DNA from: Saprospiraceae bacterium | GTDB taxonomy: Bacteria > Bacteroidota > Bacteroidia > Chitinophagales > Saprospiraceae | NCBI GenBank assembly: GCA_016787525.1 | Contig: JAEUUP010000012.1 | Location: forward strand, 62,001-126,000 | Length of the DNA: 64,000 nucleotides | Direction of reading: 5' to 3' | In this document: in pieces, positions 60,496-64,000 of the stretch | How the letters are laid out: each line of letters begins with the position of its first letter | Position numbering within the stretch: position 1 is the first letter of the stretch | The notes under the pieces: model-generated | The model's input: only the letters and a program-made list of their open reading frames with translations | What the model was told of the DNA's origin: nothing | The model's database searches: none | Translations under genes and position numbers: made by a program

Positions 60496-62925
60496 ATGAA
60501 ATTCTGTATGAAAAAAGGTTTTTACACTTTTACTCGCCCAGCCGATTTACGAAAAGGAACACTTTGCTTTTTATGTTTCTCTCTCTTTTTCTCTTTCTTT
60601 TTAACGAACAGCCTCTATGCTCAAATTACTTCCGCAAGTAGTGGCAGTTGGGGTAGTGGTGCAACTTGGGTGGGCGGTGTTGTCCCAACTTCAAGCGACA
60701 ATGTTGTCATTGCCGCCACGCACACCGTAACAATTGACGATGCCAATGCAGCTTGTAACAATATTTCTTTTGGAGCGACGACATCCAAGCTGGATATGTT
60801 TACAGCATCAAGCGTATTGAGTGTTTATGGCAATTTCACCATTTTAGCAGCACACACTGCATTCTCAAATTGGGCTGCTGGTGCTAAATTGAAATTTACA
60901 GGTTCGGCAGCCACGCAAACACTCAGTGGTTGGGAATCAAGTACAACAGTTTCAACTTCTCTGATGGAAGTCGTTGTAGATAAATCAACTGGGAAAGTCA
61001 CAACTTCTGGCACAAATATGAAATTGGGCATAGGCACAAGTCTTGAAGTAATTAACGGTACTTTCGAATTAGCTTCAACAGACGATATACAAGGTTGTTC
61101 ACGTGCTGGTGGAACTGGAACACAGCCGACTATTACGGTTCAAAGTACAGGAACATTCAATATGGCTGGTAGCTCATCATATATTCGGAGCAGAATATTT
61201 ACAGGGGACGACCAATCGAAAATTGGTAAGATGACTGTTTTAGGTTCAGTTTCATTAGGTGCTTCAGATGACAATACGCGAAGAATCAATTTAGGTGGGA
61301 TTGACATTGAAAATGGCGGTACTGTTGAAATGGCATCAGGATTAAGTACAGCAGCAAGTATATTTAATCCAGGACCTATTACTGTAAAAAGTGGCGGTGT
61401 CTTTAAAACAACAACAACAACAACTAACTATTGGTTTACTAATGTCACTACCCCAACCACTCTCCTAATTCAATCAGGTGGCGAATTCAATATTGCAGGT
61501 TCAACCAGTGGCAATAACTTACCACAAGTTGTTACTTTAAATACAGGCAGTTCTGTTCGTTATTCCTATTCAACAGCTGCACAAACCATGTCTTCCGATG
61601 CTAAATTAGCCACTTACGAAAACCTTATCATCACCAATCCCAACCCTAAAACCTTGGGACAAAACACAACTGTCAATGGGACTCTATCCATTCGCGGTTC
61701 TGCGACTTTGGCTTTAGGTGGTTTTGCATTGACTTATGGGCCGACTGCAACATTGAGTTATTTTTCTTCGGCTATCTCACAAACCACTTCAGATGCAGAG
61801 TGGCCCGCTTCAGGTAGTGTGCCTTTCAACGTCAATATCAGCAACTCAGCAGCGACCCCCTCAGTAACTTTACATGGTTCTCGGTCTATTGCTGGTACTT
61901 TGACTTTATCCAATGGTAAATTCATCTTAGGTGCTAACAATTTAACGGTGGGTGCGATTTCTGGCGGCTCATCTGCCAGCTATGTGGTCACGGATGGCGC
62001 AGGGGCTTTGACTCGTTCCAACTTTACAGGGGCGACAACTTTCCCTGTTGGCTCTTCGGCGACTGTTTATGCGCCAGCAATTGTCACAAACAATGCATCG
62101 GCTCGTGATTTCTCGGTGAAAGTAGGGAATGTTGTGACGAATCCTGTAGATGCAACGAAGGTTGTCAATCTTCAATGGGACATCACGCCTTCTAATGCCA
62201 CGGGCAATAATGCAGACTTGACCTTACAATGGAATGCCGCCAATCAAGCTGCTTCTTTCAACAGTGCTTCTGAGGTTTATATGGGTCATTATGATACCAA
62301 TACATCGAAATGGGATGTAACCAAACTGGCAACTGTGAGTGGTTCTGACCCTTTTACAGCAACTGCCACAGGTTTTACGGCGTTTTCGCCTTTTGCTTTA
62401 GGCAATTTGGGAGCTTTACCGATTGAGTTGTCAAAATTTGAAGTCAAACGCCGTGAACAAGCCGCTGTCTTGTCGTGGGTTACAGCAAGCGAAAAAGACA
62501 ATGCTTTGTTTCTCATTGAACAATCTACAAATGGCGTGGACTTTCAAACCATCGGACAAGTAAAAGGACATGGCACGACAGTCCTCGCAACAACTTATGA
62601 CTTTGAACACAATACCCCCTCAGTAGGCATCAATTATTATCGCTTGAAACAAATGGACTTCAATGGCACGGCACATTACAGCCCTGTTCGGTCTGTCTTG
62701 TTCGGTAAAACAAGTTTGGTCATCAAAACAACTTTAGTACATGAGGCTTTAGACGTTTTTGTCGGCGATGAAACCACGACTTTGGGCATTTTCAATACGG
62801 CGGGTCAACAGGTATTCAATGCCAAGGTGCAAGGAACACAACGTTTAGACATCAGTGCTTTGTCAACAGGCTTGTACATTGTTCGGACTGCCACAGGTGA
62901 AGTGAGTCGGTTTGCAAAACAATAA
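60496..62925 (+). CDS. Large T9SS-exported surface protein
   Basis: 809 residues from ATG 60496 (60508 is equally possible); the ORF opens at 60298 but that part runs through the terminator. Signal peptide ends NSLYAQ. It begins ITSASSGSWGSGATWVGGVVPTSSDNVVI, a common start of Bacteroidota surface proteins. A long Ser/Thr/Gly-rich beta-solenoid-like body follows, then LPIELSKFEVKRREQAAVLSW with NYYRLKQMDFNGTAHYSPV, and a C-terminal sorting domain (LGIFNTAGQQVFNAKV, LDISALSTGLYIVRT). No catalytic motif. Motif copies 61857-61866 and 62626-62635, both PSV. Likely an adhesin or glycan-binding protein. Confidence 0.8.
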   Translation: MKFCMKKGFYTFTRPADLRKGTLCFLCFSLFFSFFLTNSLYAQITSASSGSWGSGATWVGGVVPTSSDNVVIAATHTVTIDDANAACNNISFGATTSKLDMFTASSVLSVYGNFTILAAHTAFSNWAAGAKLKFTGSAATQTLSGWESSTTVSTSLMEVVVDKSTGKVTTSGTNMKLGIGTSLEVINGTFELASTDDIQGCSRAGGTGTQPTITVQSTGTFNMAGSSSYIRSRIFTGDDQSKIGKMTVLGSVSLGASDDNTRRINLGGIDIENGGTVEMASGLSTAASIFNPGPITVKSGGVFKTTTTTTNYWFTNVTTPTTLLIQSGGEFNIAGSTSGNNLPQVVTLNTGSSVRYSYSTAAQTMSSDAKLATYENLIITNPNPKTLGQNTTVNGTLSIRGSATLALGGFALTYGPTATLSYFSSAISQTTSDAEWPASGSVPFNVNISNSAATPSVTLHGSRSIAGTLTLSNGKFILGANNLTVGAISGGSSASYVVTDGAGALTRSNFTGATTFPVGSSATVYAPAIVTNNASARDFSVKVGNVVTNPVDATKVVNLQWDITPSNATGNNADLTLQWNAANQAASFNSASEVYMGHYDTNTSKWDVTKLATVSGSDPFTATATGFTAFSPFALGNLGALPIELSKFEVKRREQAAVLSWVTASEKDNALFLIEQSTNGVDFQTIGQVKGHGTTVLATTYDFEHNTPSVGINYYRLKQMDFNGTAHYSPVRSVLFGKTSLVIKTTLVHEALDVFVGDETTTLGIFNTAGQQVFNAKVQGTQRLDISALSTGLYIVRTATGEVSRFAKQ

Positions 62926-63027
62926 AACATCGGTATTCTTTTCATATATTTTGGAGAGTCCTTCTCTATTTATAGTCGCAAAATGAGGATAACACTAAAA
63001 TAGAATGGATATGACGTATGACTGTTT

Positions 63028-63060
63028 ACGTGTCGGATAACTTCAAGTTATTCGACACGT
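63028..63060. terminator. Palindromic hairpin after the T9SS surface protein
   Basis: Arms 63028-63043 and 63045-63060 pair over 16 bp with one mismatch around a single-base centre (acgtgtcggataactt/aagttattcgacacgt). No T-run follows. Terminator, RNA-stability element or protein-binding palindrome. The rest of the 256-bp spacer (62926-63181) shows nothing else. Confidence 0.5.
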
Positions 63061-63181
63061 GACTCAAACACGCAACTCTAATTTGATTTTAGGATGTATG
63101 CGCATGACGAGTCAAAAAGCCCGTTAGAGCAACATATAAGTAGAGAGGGATTTTTTTAAAAGCCAGACATTAAAGATAAAG

Positions 63182-64000
63182 ATGACAAAAACACTCTGTG
63201 CATGGACGATTATATGCTTTTGTACGCTCAAACTCTGCGCACAAACCTACCAAGCGGGCAATGTTTATGTCGGTACAAAGAATTATATCGAGTACGATGC
63301 TGGCAATCTGCCCATCATCATCACGGCACCGCATGGAGGGTATCTCGAACCCTTGACAATTCCCGATCGCACTTGCGCAGATTGCACAACCATCATGGAT
63401 GCCAACACACAAGAGCTGGCTCGACAGATTGATACAGCCTTACGACAGGAGTTTGGCTGCATTCCGCACATCATCATCAATCGGTTGCACCGCAAGAAGT
63501 TGGATGCCAATCGAGATATGGTCGAAGCGGCGGATGGTTCGGCAGAAGCAGAGGTCGCTTGGCGCGAATGGCATCAATTCATCCATGCTGCCAAGAAAGA
63601 TATGGTGCAACGTTACGGGCGCGGTCTCTTGATTGATTTACATGGGCATGGACACACGGTTCAGCGGCTTGAAGTCGGCTATTTGCTCGACGACCCTGAG
63701 CTGCGTTTGTCCGATTCATTGCTTTCGACCCCTTCCTATCGCAATCGTTTGAGCATCAAAAACTTGGTTTTACACAATAATAATGGTTTTAATGCCGCTC
63801 AATTGATGCGAGGCTCTTTTGCTTTGGGGACTTTACTGGCAACCAATGGTTTTCCTGCCGTGCCTTCGCAACAAGATGTCGCTCCTCTGGTCGGAGAGAG
63901 CTATTTCAATGGCGGATACAACACGCTTCGGCATGGTAGCCGCGATAGTACGACCATTGATGCCATCCAAATCGAATGTAACTACACAGGTGTGCGAAAT
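63182..64000 (+). CDS. N-formylglutamate-amidohydrolase-like protein, second paralogue (cut by window end)
   Basis: Opens at ATG 63182 and stays open for 273 codons to the window edge. Signal peptide MTKTLCAWTIICFCTLKLCA. No N-terminal Fn3 or binding region: the catalytic domain starts almost at once (NYIEYDAGNLPIIITAPHGGY). It has His51 in PHGG, RLHRKKLDANRD, DLHGHGH (His154), MRGSFALGTLLA, and ends at IQIECNYTGVRN. It is clearly homologous to the catalytic domain at 57972-60329, so this enzyme type is duplicated in the locus. Whether a T9SS domain follows is outside the window. No motif copy in the visible part. Confidence 0.8.
   Translation, partial: MTKTLCAWTIICFCTLKLCAQTYQAGNVYVGTKNYIEYDAGNLPIIITAPHGGYLEPLTIPDRTCADCTTIMDANTQELARQIDTALRQEFGCIPHIIINRLHRKKLDANRDMVEAADGSAEAEVAWREWHQFIHAAKKDMVQRYGRGLLIDLHGHGHTVQRLEVGYLLDDPELRLSDSLLSTPSYRNRLSIKNLVLHNNNGFNAAQLMRGSFALGTLLATNGFPAVPSQQDVAPLVGESYFNGGYNTLRHGSRDSTTIDAIQIECNYTGVRN

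Overview
The window looks like chromosomal DNA of a Bacteroidota bacterium, most likely a free-living member of the Cytophagales/Cytophagia. The reasons are two SusC/SusD pairs, several proteins with C-terminal type IX secretion (T9SS type A) sorting domains, an ECF-sigma/FecR/STN-SusC regulatory set, roughly 800-residue FtsX-type permeases without a fused ATPase, low-to-moderate G+C, and short operon spacers lacking strong Shine-Dalgarno sequences. No rRNA, tRNA, CRISPR array, transposase or phage gene was found.

Layout. (1) 1-2890: three minus-strand secreted or surface proteins (a Cthe_2159-like beta-helix protein running off the left edge and two T9SS cargo proteins). (2) 2891-4451: a 1.5-kb gene-free, AT-rich stretch with two MITE-like inverted-repeat elements. 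(3) 4452-26921: a polysaccharide utilization locus (PUL): susC, susD, four CE1-type esterase genes (five catalytic domains), GH43, a CotH-like protein, GH39, GH3 with PA14, GH95, a flavin split-barrel protein, a second type of esterase and a small membrane protein. The content suggests a substituted, acylated xylan-like substrate. (4) 27066-29619: a serine hydrolase and an AraC-type regulator on the minus strand. (5) 30009-36075: a sugar-acid cassette with two RraA-like proteins, two Tat-exported enolase-superfamily dehydratases and a bile-acid/sodium-symporter-family transporter. (6) 36256-48034: a minus-strand efflux cluster with three FtsX/MacB-like permeases, two ATPases, a TolC-like channel and an HlyD-like adaptor. 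It is divergent from an NtrC-type regulator and histidine kinase (48323-51023). (7) 51270-64000: ECF sigma, anti-sigma, STN-SusC, SusD, a T9SS-exported N-formylglutamate-amidohydrolase-like protein, a large T9SS surface protein and a second amidohydrolase-like gene cut by the right edge.

The most striking signal is not a gene. The 10-mer TACTGAGGGG, extended consensus aATACTGAGGGG(G)GTA, occurs 46 times in this window by eye on the two strands: 17 copies between genes and 29 inside genes. About 0.07 copies would be expected by chance at 40% G+C. Inside genes it is read in five of six frames; the sixth contains a stop. It sits at the same place in three paralogous T9SS domains in three different frames, set by the length of the C-run. 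It also forms a hairpin from an inverted pair, and one copy has been split by a 21-bp in-frame insertion. Density, both-strand use, presence inside genes and inverted pairs resemble the DNA-uptake sequences of Neisseria and Haemophilus. I know of no such system in Bacteroidota, so this is the leading candidate for an undescribed system; its function is inferred, not shown.

How the parts work together: the first PUL would bind and import oligosaccharides (SusCD), strip ester decorations (CE1 and BD-FAE-like esterases) and cut glycosidic bonds (GH43, GH39, GH3, GH95). The RraA/enolase cassette would handle sugar acids released from them. The AraC protein is the plausible local regulator. The efflux cluster is probably controlled by the neighbouring NtrC/kinase pair. 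The second SusCD locus is controlled by trans-envelope sigma/anti-sigma signalling and, within this window, carries amidohydrolase-like enzymes instead of glycoside hydrolases.
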